DNA from: Streptomyces sp. 7-21
GTDB taxonomy: Bacteria; Actinomycetota; Actinomycetes; Streptomycetales; Streptomycetaceae
DNA length: 64,000 nt
Assembly (NCBI RefSeq): GCF_016741785.1
Contig: NZ_JAERRL010000003.1
Coordinates: forward strand, 360,670 to 424,669
Direction of reading: 5' to 3'
Under the pieces are notes generated by a model. The model made no database searches. It saw nothing but the letters and a program-made list of their open reading frames with translations, and was not told the origin of the DNA. Below, piece by piece: positions 35,026 to 45,910 of the stretch; within the stretch, counting starts at the first letter, position 1; the number at the start of each line of letters is the position of its first letter. Both the position numbers and the translations under genes were made by a program.

Positions 35026-35085
35026 GTTCCGATGATCGCCCAAACCCGCAAGCCGCTCTGGTTTTTGCTGGTGGTGTGCCGTTAG

Positions 35086-38033
<2,948 letters not shown>

Positions 38034-38412
38034 CCGCGCAGCATATAGCAGGGACGCATGGCAGCGGCTGGCCGCTGGGGCCGGTGGTGGGGCGGCGTCC
38101 GTTGTCGTGAGGCGCCGTTCCGTGCCGGTTCCGTGCCTTCCCCCGGTCGTCCCCGGTCGTGCTCTGTCGAACGCGTGGCCGTGCGTTCGACAGCGAGAAG
38201 AGCTTTGCGTCGAAACGCATTCACTTACTCTACGTGCTGACGCGAGTGTTTTTGCGCGAAGTTGTAACAAGGGGTCGTGACAACGTCGCCCGGGTGCTCT
38301 ACTTTGACTCCGGCTCAAAACCGACTGTTGTGGGAGACGCCCTCAACGCGCGGGCGAGAGCGCAAGGCGTCGTCCGTCGGCGAGGCGGACAGCTGGGTTG
38401 AGGGAGACAGAC
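38034..38412. promoter_or_regulatory. Divergent ROK/sugar-importer promoter with inverted repeat
   Basis: No gene. An 11-bp perfect inverted repeat, CTGTCGAACGC (38164-38174) and GCGTTCGACAG (38183-38193), is separated by 8 bp. Related copies GTCGAACGC at 38003-38011 (inside the ROK gene start) and GCGTCGAAACGC at 38207-38218 flank it. A TTGACT (38304-38309) may be a -35 for the importer. Likely ROK operator array. Confidence 0.65.
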
Positions 38413-39696
38413 ATGGCCGTATCGCGCCGCCTCCTGCCGCTCGTGTGGGCCGCCACGGCATCGCTGGTGGCGTCCTGTGCCGTGGGCTCGGGCGACGACG
38501 GTGTCGTCACGCTGGACTTCTGGTGCTGGGGGGAACCGACCGCCGCCAAGGTCGAGGCGTTCAACGAGAGCCACTCCCATATTCAGGTCCGGCATACCGA
38601 CGCGGGCGGCGGCACGGATTCCTCGGTGAAACTGCTCACCGCCAGCCGCGCCGGCAACGCTCCCGATGTCGCCTGCGTGGAATACCCGACCGTTCCCGCG
38701 ATGATCGTCTCCGACGTGCTGGCCGACATCTCCGACTACACGGAGGAAGTCACCGGCGACTTCGCGCCCGAGGTCTGGCAGATGACCCGGTTCGAGGGCC
38801 AGGTCTTCGGAATTCCGCAGGACATCGGTCCGATGGTGCTGCTCTACAACAAGGCGCGCTTCGACGAACTCGGCGTCGAGGTTCCCGGGACCTGGGAGGA
38901 GTTCGCCGAGGTCGCCCAGGACATCAGGGACGCCGACCCCGACAGCTACCTGACGACGTTCGCTCCCTCGGAGTTCGGCAACTTCGCCGGCCTCGCCCAG
39001 CAGGCCGGCGCGCAGTGGTGGTCGGTCGAAAACCGGCAGTGGACGGTCGGGCTCGACGACGAACCGACCATGCGAGTCGCCGAGTACTGGCAGGACCTGA
39101 TCGACCGGGATCTCGTCAATGCCGAACCGCTGCTTACGCCCGAGTGGAACAACCGCGTCAACCGCGGCCAGATCCTCAGCTGGCCCGTCGGCCTGTGGGG
39201 TCCCGGCGTCCTGTACAACATCGCGCAGAACCAGGCGGGTGACTGGGCCATCGCACCCTTGCCGCACTGGGAGGGCGACGGCCCCGAGGCGGCGCTCCAG
39301 GGCGGCACCGCGCTCGCCGTCACCAAGAACTCGGACCACCCGGAAGAGGCCGCCGAGTTCGCGATGTGGATGAACACCGACCCCGACGCCACCCGGATCC
39401 AGATCGCCGGGGGCCAGTACCCCGCCAGCCTGGCCGGGCAGGAAGCGACCACCCGCAGCGACCCGCCGCCGCTGACCTCGGAACAGGAGGACTACTGGGA
39501 GGTGGCCTCCTTCGCCGCCGAGCACACCCTCCCCGACATCACCTGGGGACCCAACGTCAGCACGGCAACCAACGTGTACCAGGACGCCATGTCGGCGGCG
39601 ATCCGCGACCACACGCCGCTGACCGACGCCATGCGGCGCACGCACCGGACGGTCGTCGACGAAATGGAACGCGTCGGCTTCAACGTCACCGGATAA
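38413..39696 (+). CDS. ABC sugar-binding lipoprotein
   Basis: 427-residue family 1 extracellular solute-binding protein. A lipobox LVASC places the lipidated Cys at residue 22. Fold signatures include TLDFWCWGEP, GIPQDIGPMVLLYNKARFDE and LQGGTALAVTKNSDHPEEAA. It should capture an oligosaccharide outside the cell and pass it to the two permeases that follow. ATG 38413 is preferred over an upstream in-frame TTG; GGGAGA precedes it. Substrate not evident: no glycoside hydrolase is adjacent. Confidence 0.92.
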   Translation: MAVSRRLLPLVWAATASLVASCAVGSGDDGVVTLDFWCWGEPTAAKVEAFNESHSHIQVRHTDAGGGTDSSVKLLTASRAGNAPDVACVEYPTVPAMIVSDVLADISDYTEEVTGDFAPEVWQMTRFEGQVFGIPQDIGPMVLLYNKARFDELGVEVPGTWEEFAEVAQDIRDADPDSYLTTFAPSEFGNFAGLAQQAGAQWWSVENRQWTVGLDDEPTMRVAEYWQDLIDRDLVNAEPLLTPEWNNRVNRGQILSWPVGLWGPGVLYNIAQNQAGDWAIAPLPHWEGDGPEAALQGGTALAVTKNSDHPEEAAEFAMWMNTDPDATRIQIAGGQYPASLAGQEATTRSDPPPLTSEQEDYWEVASFAAEHTLPDITWGPNVSTATNVYQDAMSAAIRDHTPLTDAMRRTHRTVVDEMERVGFNVTG

Positions 39697-39751
39697 CGCT
39701 TCCGCACCGACTCACCGGACACGCACCGGACACTCACCGGACGGGGTACCC

Positions 39752-40687
39752 ATGGCTTCCACCACGGCCGCCCGCGGCGGCTCGGCCAGGAAACGACGCG
39801 GCAGCAGCGCGCCGTTCGTCTTCCTGGCACCCGCGCTCCTGCTGTTCCTCGCCTTCATGGCGATACCCATCGGCTACGCGGTCTACCTCAGCACCCAGGG
39901 CCTGCGCATCGTCGACGAGGGCGTCTTCGGCATCCGCACCGAGGTGTTCGTCGGAACCGCTAACTACCGCCAGATTCTCGGCGACAGCGGCTTCTGGGCC
40001 GGCTTCGGCCGCCTCGCCGCCTACGGCCTGATCGCCGTGCCGCTCACCCTCGGCCTGGCGCTGCTGTTCGCCCTGCTGCTCGACAACGCCAGCTCCCGCG
40101 GCAGGCGGTTCTCCCGCACCGCGATCTTCATCCCCTACGCCATCCCCGGCGTGGTCGCCTCGCTGATGTGGGGCTTCATGTACCTGCCGTCCACGAGCCC
40201 GTTCAGCTACCTGAGCGAGAAGCTCGGCATGGACGCGATCCCGTTCCTCGACGGCGCCGCGATCTACCCGTCGCTCGCCAACATCGCCATCTGGGGCGGC
40301 GTCGGGTTCAACATGATCATCATCTACACCTCGCTGCGCGGCATCCCGCCGGAGCTGTACGACGCGGCGCGCATCGACGGCTGCTCCGAGTGGCGCATCG
40401 CCTGGCGGATCAAGGTGCCGCTCGTCGCCCCCGCTCTCGTCCTCACCGGGCTCTTCGCCCTCATCGGCACCCTCCAGGTCTACGGCGAGCCCACCATGCT
40501 CAGGCCGATGACGACGGAGATCTCCGAGACGTGGGTGCCGCTGATGCAGATCTACCGGGACGGGTTCATCCGCGACGACCTGCCGATGGCCGCCGCCGGG
40601 TCGGTCGTTCTCGCCGTCGGCACCCTGGTCGTCTCCGTGATCCTCCTGAAGGTCACGCAGCGGCGCGCGTTCGGAGGTATCCAGTGA
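39752..40687 (+). CDS. ABC sugar permease, MalF type
   Basis: 311-residue inner-membrane permease with six helices and the cytoplasmic EAA loop LYDAARIDGCSEWRIAWRIKVP (residues about 205-226) that docks on the ATPase. It begins 55 bp after the binding-protein gene, and its stop overlaps the next permease by 4 bp. The partner ATPase is missing from the cluster. Confidence 0.93.
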   Translation: MASTTAARGGSARKRRGSSAPFVFLAPALLLFLAFMAIPIGYAVYLSTQGLRIVDEGVFGIRTEVFVGTANYRQILGDSGFWAGFGRLAAYGLIAVPLTLGLALLFALLLDNASSRGRRFSRTAIFIPYAIPGVVASLMWGFMYLPSTSPFSYLSEKLGMDAIPFLDGAAIYPSLANIAIWGGVGFNMIIIYTSLRGIPPELYDAARIDGCSEWRIAWRIKVPLVAPALVLTGLFALIGTLQVYGEPTMLRPMTTEISETWVPLMQIYRDGFIRDDLPMAAAGSVVLAVGTLVVSVILLKVTQRRAFGGIQ

Positions 40688-41562
40688 CACACGTGACCGA
40701 CAGATCCGCTGGCCCCCGGGGTCTGCTGCCGCACCAGCGCGCCAAGATCCTGCCGACCGTGGTGCTCCTCATCGGCGCCTTCTACGCGCTGGTGCCGGTG
40801 GCCTGGGTCGTGATCGCCGCCACCAAGTCGAGCGCCGAGCTGTTCTCGACCTTCACGTTCCAGCCCGGCACCGGCCTGGCCGGCAACCTCCGCGACCTGT
40901 TCTCCTACGAGGACGGCACCTACGCCACGTGGGCCCGCAACAGCCTGCTCTACGCCGGAGCCGGCGCGGCGCTGTGCACGCTGATCTCGACGCTCGCCGG
41001 GTACACCTTCTCCAAGTACCGCTTCCCCGGCCGGACCGCGCTGTTCTACGCGATCCTCGGCGGCGTGCTGATCCCCGGCATGACGCTGGCGATCCCGCAG
41101 TACATCATCATGACCAAGATCGACATGGTCGGCAGCTACTGGTCCGTGCTGCTGCCCAGTCTGATCTCGCCGTTCGGCATCTACCTCGCCCGCGTGTACG
41201 CCGACGCCTCCGTGCCCGACTCCACGCTGGAGTCGGCGCGCATCGACGGCGCCAGCGAGTACCGTATCTTCGGCTCGATCGCGCTGCCGATGATGCTGCC
41301 CGGCATGGTCACGATCTTCATGCTCCAGTTCGTCGGCATCTGGAACAACTTCCTGCTGCCGTTCATCATGCTGGCCGACGAGGACAAGTACCCGATCAAC
41401 CTGGGGCTGTACACGCTGCTCTCCAAGGGATCGGGCGAGCCGGCACTGTACGGCATCGCCATCACCGGGACCGCCGTCTCGGTCGTACCGCTGATCCTGC
41501 TGCTGCTCTTCCTCCAGCGGTTCTGGCGGCTCGACATGATCAGCGGCGGCCTGAAGGGCTGA
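40684..41562 (+). CDS. ABC sugar permease, MalG type
   Basis: 292-residue permease; GTG start overlaps the previous stop (GTGA). Six helices and the EAA loop STLESARIDGASEYRIFGSIAL. The C-terminus LQRFWRLDMISGGLKG is typical of MalG-type carbohydrate permeases. Forms a heterodimer with the preceding permease. Last gene of the ROK-linked importer operon. Confidence 0.93.
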   Translation: MTHVTDRSAGPRGLLPHQRAKILPTVVLLIGAFYALVPVAWVVIAATKSSAELFSTFTFQPGTGLAGNLRDLFSYEDGTYATWARNSLLYAGAGAALCTLISTLAGYTFSKYRFPGRTALFYAILGGVLIPGMTLAIPQYIIMTKIDMVGSYWSVLLPSLISPFGIYLARVYADASVPDSTLESARIDGASEYRIFGSIALPMMLPGMVTIFMLQFVGIWNNFLLPFIMLADEDKYPINLGLYTLLSKGSGEPALYGIAITGTAVSVVPLILLLLFLQRFWRLDMISGGLKG

Positions 41563-41648
41563 GGAACAGCGGCTCTCGGCTCCGCCCCGGTGAGCGGGCA
41601 CGGGACGGAGCCCGAGCGGCGCGTCGGGGTGACGACGCGCCAGGACGG

Positions 41649-42012
41649 TCAGGACCGGTCAACGGCGTACACTGGCGCGCCGCCGTCGGCGGCGACCGGG
41701 CGGATGCACCGGCGCCGCAGCAGGAACCGGAGGCTGTCGTGGACGCGGGCCGGCGTGAGCCCGGTCCGCTCCGCGATGGCCTCCACGCTCTGCCGCGCCT
41801 CGCCGCGCTCAGCGAGCGCCGGGGCGAGGAGGACGGCGACGGCCCACACGTCATCGGTGACCGTCAGCCGGCGCCGCCAGGCGGCGAGCAGGTCCTCGGC
41901 GCTCTGGCGCGGCGCGTCTGTCCGCGGGGGCGCCGGGACGCGTTCCGCTGTCCGTTCGGTGGCCTCGGCGATGCGGTCGAGCGAGCGTGCGAGCGCGAGC
42001 CTGACTTTTCAC
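41649..42012 (-). pseudogene. Small HTH-like protein, apparently frameshifted at its start
   Basis: On the minus strand, 41849-41649 encodes VWAVAVLLAPALAERGEARQ, then SVEAIAERTGLTPARVHDSL and RFLLRRRCIRP, ending AVDRS: a winged-helix-like domain. The same frame stays open and strongly coding-like upstream (RLALARSLDRIAEATERTAE) to a TGA at 42009-42011, yet has no ATG or GTG there. A GTG at 42010-42012 lies one base out of frame, at a run of four A. Removing one base would give MKVRLALARSLDR and about 120 residues. It is either decayed by a single-base indel or uses GTG 41849 as a 66-residue protein. The rest of the 569-bp gap holds nothing else. Confidence 0.5.
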
Positions 42013-42131
42013 CCGAAGGTGTCACCGTGGCACCGTTGACCGTCACACCTGTCTGGAGGCGCCCCCGGCACGATGCGGCCCCGCCGCTTCGCTGGGCACG
42101 GGCGGCGGGGCAGGTACCGGGGACCGACCGC

Positions 42132-42368
42132 TCAGCCGGTGAGCAGGTGGTCGAACTCCCCTTGTTTGGCGCCCTGCAGGAAGGCGCGCAGCTCGGAGTC
42201 GGTGTACCGGAGCGCGGGCCGCTCCGGAGCGGCGGCGTCCCCGAGCGCCACGCCACCGTCGATCTTCATCAGGCGGACGCGGGCCCCGCCGCGGCCGGCG
42301 GCCTGGCGGGGCGTGATCCACTCGCCGTCGAGCGGGGCGGCGTAGAGAGCCTGCTTGTCTCCGGACAT
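42132..42368 (-). CDS. DUF397 protein (second copy)
   Basis: 78-residue DUF397 protein: WITPRQAAGRGGARVRLMKI, GVALGDAAAPERPALRYTDSELRAF, ending GEFDHLLTG. It is a diverged paralogue of the gene 48 bp upstream; the usual SSYSxxxxxCVE-like core is eroded (no Cys). DUF397 proteins pair with XRE/WhiJ-type regulators and modulate their DNA binding. Same orientation as the regulator gene. Confidence 0.85.
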   Translation of the reverse strand: MSGDKQALYAAPLDGEWITPRQAAGRGGARVRLMKIDGGVALGDAAAPERPALRYTDSELRAFLQGAKQGEFDHLLTG

Positions 42369-42416
42369 GCGGGGTCTGCCTCTCCTGTGGGGGTGGGGAA
42401 GCGGAGCCGCGGCGGC

Positions 42417-42653
42417 TCAGTCTTCCAGTAGGTGGTCGAACTCGCCTGCCTTCGCGGCGGCCAGGAACGCGGCCATGTCCGCCGTCGGGTAGCGCAGCGG
42501 GGCGCGTTCGGGGGCCTTGGAGTCTCCCAGGGCAACGCCGCCGGGGAGCTTCATCAGCTGGACGCAGTCGCTGCCGTTGCCGTTGCTGTAGGAGGACTTG
42601 ATCCACTGGCCCGTCAGAGGGAGGCCGTAGAGGTCTGCTGTGGGGTGCGTCAT
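42417..42653 (-). CDS. DUF397 protein (first copy)
   Basis: 78-residue DUF397 protein with the canonical core WIKSSYSNGNGSDCVQLMKL and a C-terminus (APLRYPTADMAAFLAAAKAG, EFDHLLED) shared with the second copy. Its ATG overlaps the stop of the XRE regulator by 4 bp, so the two are translationally coupled, as in whiJ/abaA-type loci of Streptomyces. Likely partner or antagonist of that regulator. Confidence 0.92.
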   Translation of the reverse strand: MTHPTADLYGLPLTGQWIKSSYSNGNGSDCVQLMKLPGGVALGDSKAPERAPLRYPTADMAAFLAAAKAGEFDHLLED

Positions 42654-43525
42654 CGCATCTCTTTCTCGAACTCTTCGATGCGTTGGATGGTTTCTTCGGG
42701 GCTGAGGGCGTGCTCCGCGAGATCGGCGAACTTCCGTCTCGCGCGCCGTACTTCGCCTGGATCGTCGTTGAGGGTCTCTCCCGTGATCCTTTCCTGGGAC
42801 ACGATGCTCTGGTTCTCCATCCCGGGAAAGTCGATGATCGTCAGCGGCGACCCGTGGATGCTGGGCGCTCCGGCAGTGTAGGGGATCATACGGAGCGTGA
42901 TGTTCTGTCTGCGCGCGGCGGTGGCCAGGTGGCGCAGCTGCTGCCGCATCACCACGGGCCCGCCGACGACTGCCCGCAGGGCTGACTCCAGGCAGAGCGC
43001 GTCGAGCACGACCGGGTGACGCCGCGTCAGCACCGCCTGCCGCCGCAGCCGGGATTCCACGAACGTCTCGCGCCGCTCGGTGCTCTCCTGTTTCTGCCCG
43101 AACGAGGCGATCGCCTCGACGTACTGCCGGGTCTGGAGCAGGCCCGGTACATAGGTGCCGGAGTGCACCGAGATGCGCTCAGCGGCGTCCTCGACGTAGA
43201 AGTACCGGTAGGAGTCGCCCTGGAAGAGCTTGCGGAACCGCGGCTCTTCCCACCACGCCCGGCCGAACGATTTTCCATGCCGGATCTTCGCCTTGATCGC
43301 GGCCCGCTGCTCGGTGTCGGCGCCGTACAGTGCGAGCAGCCGGGCCAGCTGCTGGTCGGTGGGGAAGGCCCTGCCGCGCTCGATCTTGCTGATCGTGAAG
43401 CGGCTGACCTTGAGCTTCGCCGCCGCGTCGTCCTGGCGGAGGCTGGCCCGTTTGCGCAGGCGCTGGAGGTCATCTCCCACTTCACGCATGGCGAAGATCG
43501 CGTTCGTGTTGACGTTGACGCTCAC
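42650..43525 (-). CDS. XRE-family regulator with DUF5753 domain (WhiJ-like)
   Basis: 291-residue regulator. The HTH_31/XRE helix-turn-helix (LRKRASLRQDDAAAKLKVSR, FTISKIERGRAFPTDQQLA) lies at residues about 23-65, followed by a DUF5753 sensory domain (SYRYFYVEDAAERISVHSGT, VPGLLQTRQYVEAIA). This matches the WhiJ/Scr1 family abundant in Streptomyces, tied to development and antibiotic control. Coupled to two DUF397 genes and divergent from an HATPase gene; a doubled CACGTG lies between. GTG 43525 start. Confidence 0.92.
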   Translation of the reverse strand: MSVNVNTNAIFAMREVGDDLQRLRKRASLRQDDAAAKLKVSRFTISKIERGRAFPTDQQLARLLALYGADTEQRAAIKAKIRHGKSFGRAWWEEPRFRKLFQGDSYRYFYVEDAAERISVHSGTYVPGLLQTRQYVEAIASFGQKQESTERRETFVESRLRRQAVLTRRHPVVLDALCLESALRAVVGGPVVMRQQLRHLATAARRQNITLRMIPYTAGAPSIHGSPLTIIDFPGMENQSIVSQERITGETLNDDPGEVRRARRKFADLAEHALSPEETIQRIEEFEKEMR

Positions 43526-43640
43526 ACGCCCCTCCCTCCGTCGTCGGCAGCCGCCGCTGACGGTGTGTCAGCGTATCGGCCGGTCAGCCAGCCCTCCGGG
43601 GTCATACCTCGTGGGGGGGAACCTGCCGTAGCGGCTCTTG

Positions 43641-43659
43641 CACGTGATTAGTCACGTGA
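43641..43659. promoter_or_regulatory. Doubled CACGTGA site between XRE and HATPase genes
   Basis: CACGTGA at 43641-43647 and TCACGTGA at 43652-43659, with CACGTG cores 12 bp apart. It lies in the 207-bp divergent gap. It is not parS (only about 9 of 14 bases match). Candidate operator for the XRE regulator. Confidence 0.5.
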
Positions 43660-43732
43660 CCCACCCTAGAGAACGTGCACGCATCGGCGCGAGATGATCA
43701 CCGGGCGTGACCAACGACCAGGAGGGGCTGTG

Positions 43733-44209
43733 ATGCACGAGCACGGGCACGTACTAGCGGTCGGACGGTACCGCCGCGAGCCAGCGGCGGTGGCCCAGGC
43801 ACGGAAGGCCGCGGCCCGTGCCTACGCCGCCTATCCACGGATCGACCGCTCCCTCGTCGAACTCCTGGTCTCCGAGGCCGCCACCAACGCCGTGCTGCAC
43901 GCCGAGGGCCCCGACTTCTACGTGCTGTGCCATTCCCCCTGTCCGGCCGACGGAAGCGTGCAGGTGGAGGTGCACGACGGCGGTTCCGCGCTCCCCCTGC
44001 GCCGCCGGGCTGCGGAGCTGGACGAAAGCGGGCGGGGCCTGGCCCTGCTGGACCTGCTCGCCGCCGACTGGCGCACGGAGCGCACGCCGATGGGCAAGTG
44101 CCTCATCTTCACCCTCAGGGAAGCGGAGAGCAGATCGGCGTTGACGGCGGCGGAGCCGGCCCACGCGGGCGCCACCCGGTCACGTGGAGGCGATCAGGAG
44201 CCGGTGTGA
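43733..44209 (+). CDS. RsbW-like HATPase (anti-sigma/serine kinase fold)
   Basis: 158-residue stand-alone GHKL ATPase domain. N box LVELLVSEAATNAVLHA (residues about 42-58), G1 VEVHDGGSALPL and G2 ESGRGLALLDLLAADW are all present. Such proteins are anti-sigma factors or modulators found beside XRE-DUF397 pairs in whiJ/abaA-like clusters. ATG 43733 has GGAGGGG 5 bp upstream. The 3' end overlaps the convergent NUDIX gene by 30 bp. Confidence 0.9.
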   Translation: MHEHGHVLAVGRYRREPAAVAQARKAAARAYAAYPRIDRSLVELLVSEAATNAVLHAEGPDFYVLCHSPCPADGSVQVEVHDGGSALPLRRRAAELDESGRGLALLDLLAADWRTERTPMGKCLIFTLREAESRSALTAAEPAHAGATRSRGGDQEPV

Positions 44210-44623
44210 CTCCTGGAGGCCCTGGGGCAGTTCGGTCGGCAGGCACCACCGGGCCTCCAGGATCTCCATGGGGTCGAGGGTGAGGTCGCCACTGACGTAC
44301 TCGGCCTCGTAGGCCACCTCGCAGCGCAGCCGGAAGCCGCTGGTCAGCCGCGCCAGCCGGCCGACGCGGACCGTCAGTCCGGTCTCCTCGCGGACCTCGC
44401 GGACGACGGTCTCCTCGAAGGACTCCGACCGCCTGGCGAAACCGGTGGGCAGGCCCCACTGGCGCCCCTTGGCCCACAGCCGGTGCCGCAGCAGCAGCAC
44501 GCGGCCCTCGCTGTCGCGCACGATGCCGGTGACGCCCACCAGGAACGTGGCGTGGGTGAACCACAGAATCCGCCACTGGAACGGCTTGAGCAGCCGCCAG
44601 AGACGGGCGATGACCCGGTGCAC
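44180..44623 (-). CDS. NUDIX hydrolase
   Basis: 147-residue NUDIX protein. The complete Nudix box GX5EX7REUXEEXGU is present (GFARRSESFEETVVREVREE, then TGL), so it should hydrolyse a nucleoside-diphosphate-linked substrate with Mg2+. An unusual basic and aromatic N-terminus (HRVIARLWRLLKPFQWRILW) precedes the domain and may bind membrane or nucleic acid. GTG start with GGGAGA upstream. Confidence 0.9.
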   Translation of the reverse strand: MHRVIARLWRLLKPFQWRILWFTHATFLVGVTGIVRDSEGRVLLLRHRLWAKGRQWGLPTGFARRSESFEETVVREVREETGLTVRVGRLARLTSGFRLRCEVAYEAEYVSGDLTLDPMEILEARWCLPTELPQGLQESHRLLIAST

Positions 44624-44742
44624 TCTTCTCCCTTCCGCCGCCGTCGGATGGCGCGCGTGCCGTTCGCTTTACCAGACGGGACGCGCGGCGCTCCGCCCGG
44701 GGTGAGCGACCGGACCAGGCCGGCACCGTGACTGACGGTCCG

Positions 44743-45792
44743 TCAGCCGTCCGGTGGCGGTGGCGCGGTCGAGGCGCGGATGACGAGCCGGGTCGGGACG
44801 AGCGTCGTGCCGCGCTCGGTGGTGTCCGTGCGCATCTGGCGCAGCACGCTGTGCACCAGGCGGCGCCCCACCTCGGCGAAGTCCTGGTGCACCGTGGTCA
44901 GCGGCGGCAGGAACGACGCGGCCTCCGGGATGTCGTCGAAGCCGACGACGCTGATGTCCCCGGGCACGCGCCTGCCCCGCTCGTGGAGCGCGCGCAGCAG
45001 GCCCAGCGCCATCTGGTCGTTGGCCGCGAAGACGGCGGTGCAGCCGGGCTCGTCCGCCAGGCGCAGCCCGGCGCGGTACCCGGACTCGGCCGACCAGTCG
45101 CCGCGCACCAGCGGCGGCACCTCGCGGCCCGCCTCCGTCAGCGTCCGGCGCCAGGCGCTGGCCCGGCGCTCGGCGGCGAACGACTCGGCGGGGCCGGCCA
45201 CATGCCAGACGGTGCGGTGGCCCAGGTCCAGCAGGTGGGCGACGGCGTCGCGGCTGCCGCCCGCCTGGTCGGTGTCGACGACGCTGTACCGCTTGCCGGC
45301 GTCCGAGTCGGCGACGGCGACCTGCACGCCGGGCGGCAGCGAGACGGTGCCGGCGTCGAGGAGGTGCACTTCCATGATCACGATGACGGCGTCGACGGCG
45401 AGTTCGCCGAGGCGGGTGAACGCCCCGCGCACCCCGTCCTGGGTGGGGGCGGCCACCGGCAGCAGCGTGACGGCGTAGCCCTCGTCGGCCGCCGAGGTCG
45501 CGATGGCCTCCAGGGTGCGGACGTTGCCGGTGGTGGCCAGCGAGAACAGGATGACGCCGATGGTGCGGAACTCGCCGCGCTTGAGCGCCCGGGCGGCGGA
45601 GTTGGGGCGGTAGCCCAGCTCCCGCATGGCGGCCAGGACGTGCTGCCGCGTGCTCTCGACGACGCCGGGGTGGCCGTTGGCGACCCGGGAGACCGTCTGG
45701 GAGGAGACCCCGGCACGGCGCGCCACGTCGGCCATGGACACGCGGCGCTTGCGGCCGCTCCCGCCCGGCTTCGGGGCGGTGCTGTTCTCCAT
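44743..45792 (-). CDS. LacI family regulator of the GH42 cluster
   Basis: 349-residue LacI-type repressor. HTH with hinge MADVARRAGVSSQTVSRVAN (residues about 20-40), then GYRPNSAARALKRGEFRTIG. The periplasmic-binding-like effector domain ends with VVGFDDIPEAASFLPPLTTV. It is divergent from the importer/beta-galactosidase operon, with a strong palindrome in the gap, so it should repress that operon until a beta-galactoside is present. Confidence 0.94.
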   Translation of the reverse strand: MENSTAPKPGGSGRKRRVSMADVARRAGVSSQTVSRVANGHPGVVESTRQHVLAAMRELGYRPNSAARALKRGEFRTIGVILFSLATTGNVRTLEAIATSAADEGYAVTLLPVAAPTQDGVRGAFTRLGELAVDAVIVIMEVHLLDAGTVSLPPGVQVAVADSDAGKRYSVVDTDQAGGSRDAVAHLLDLGHRTVWHVAGPAESFAAERRASAWRRTLTEAGREVPPLVRGDWSAESGYRAGLRLADEPGCTAVFAANDQMALGLLRALHERGRRVPGDISVVGFDDIPEAASFLPPLTTVHQDFAEVGRRLVHSVLRQMRTDTTERGTTLVPTRLVIRASTAPPPPDG

Positions 45793-45858
45793 CCGTGACC
45801 TCGCGGCTTCCGGGGACTCTTGACGCTCGCCGGAAGCAGTGTAACCATCGCGGCCAAC

Positions 45859-45876
45859 GATGTTTACGCAAACATC
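45859..45876. promoter_or_regulatory. LacI-type operator
   Basis: GATGTTT-ACGC-AAACATC, a 7-bp-arm palindrome with the central CG and the TGTTT/AAACA arms typical of LacI-family operators. It lies 35 bp before the first permease gene and 67 bp before the divergent lacI start. Confidence 0.85.
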
Positions 45877-45910
45877 AACTTAATCGATCATTTACCGACG
45901 GAAGCTGAGC

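Noticed and set aside
43648..43661. CACGTG cores near 43650 as parS
   Set aside because: Flanks differ from GTTTCACGTGAAAC at five positions; more likely a regulator site.
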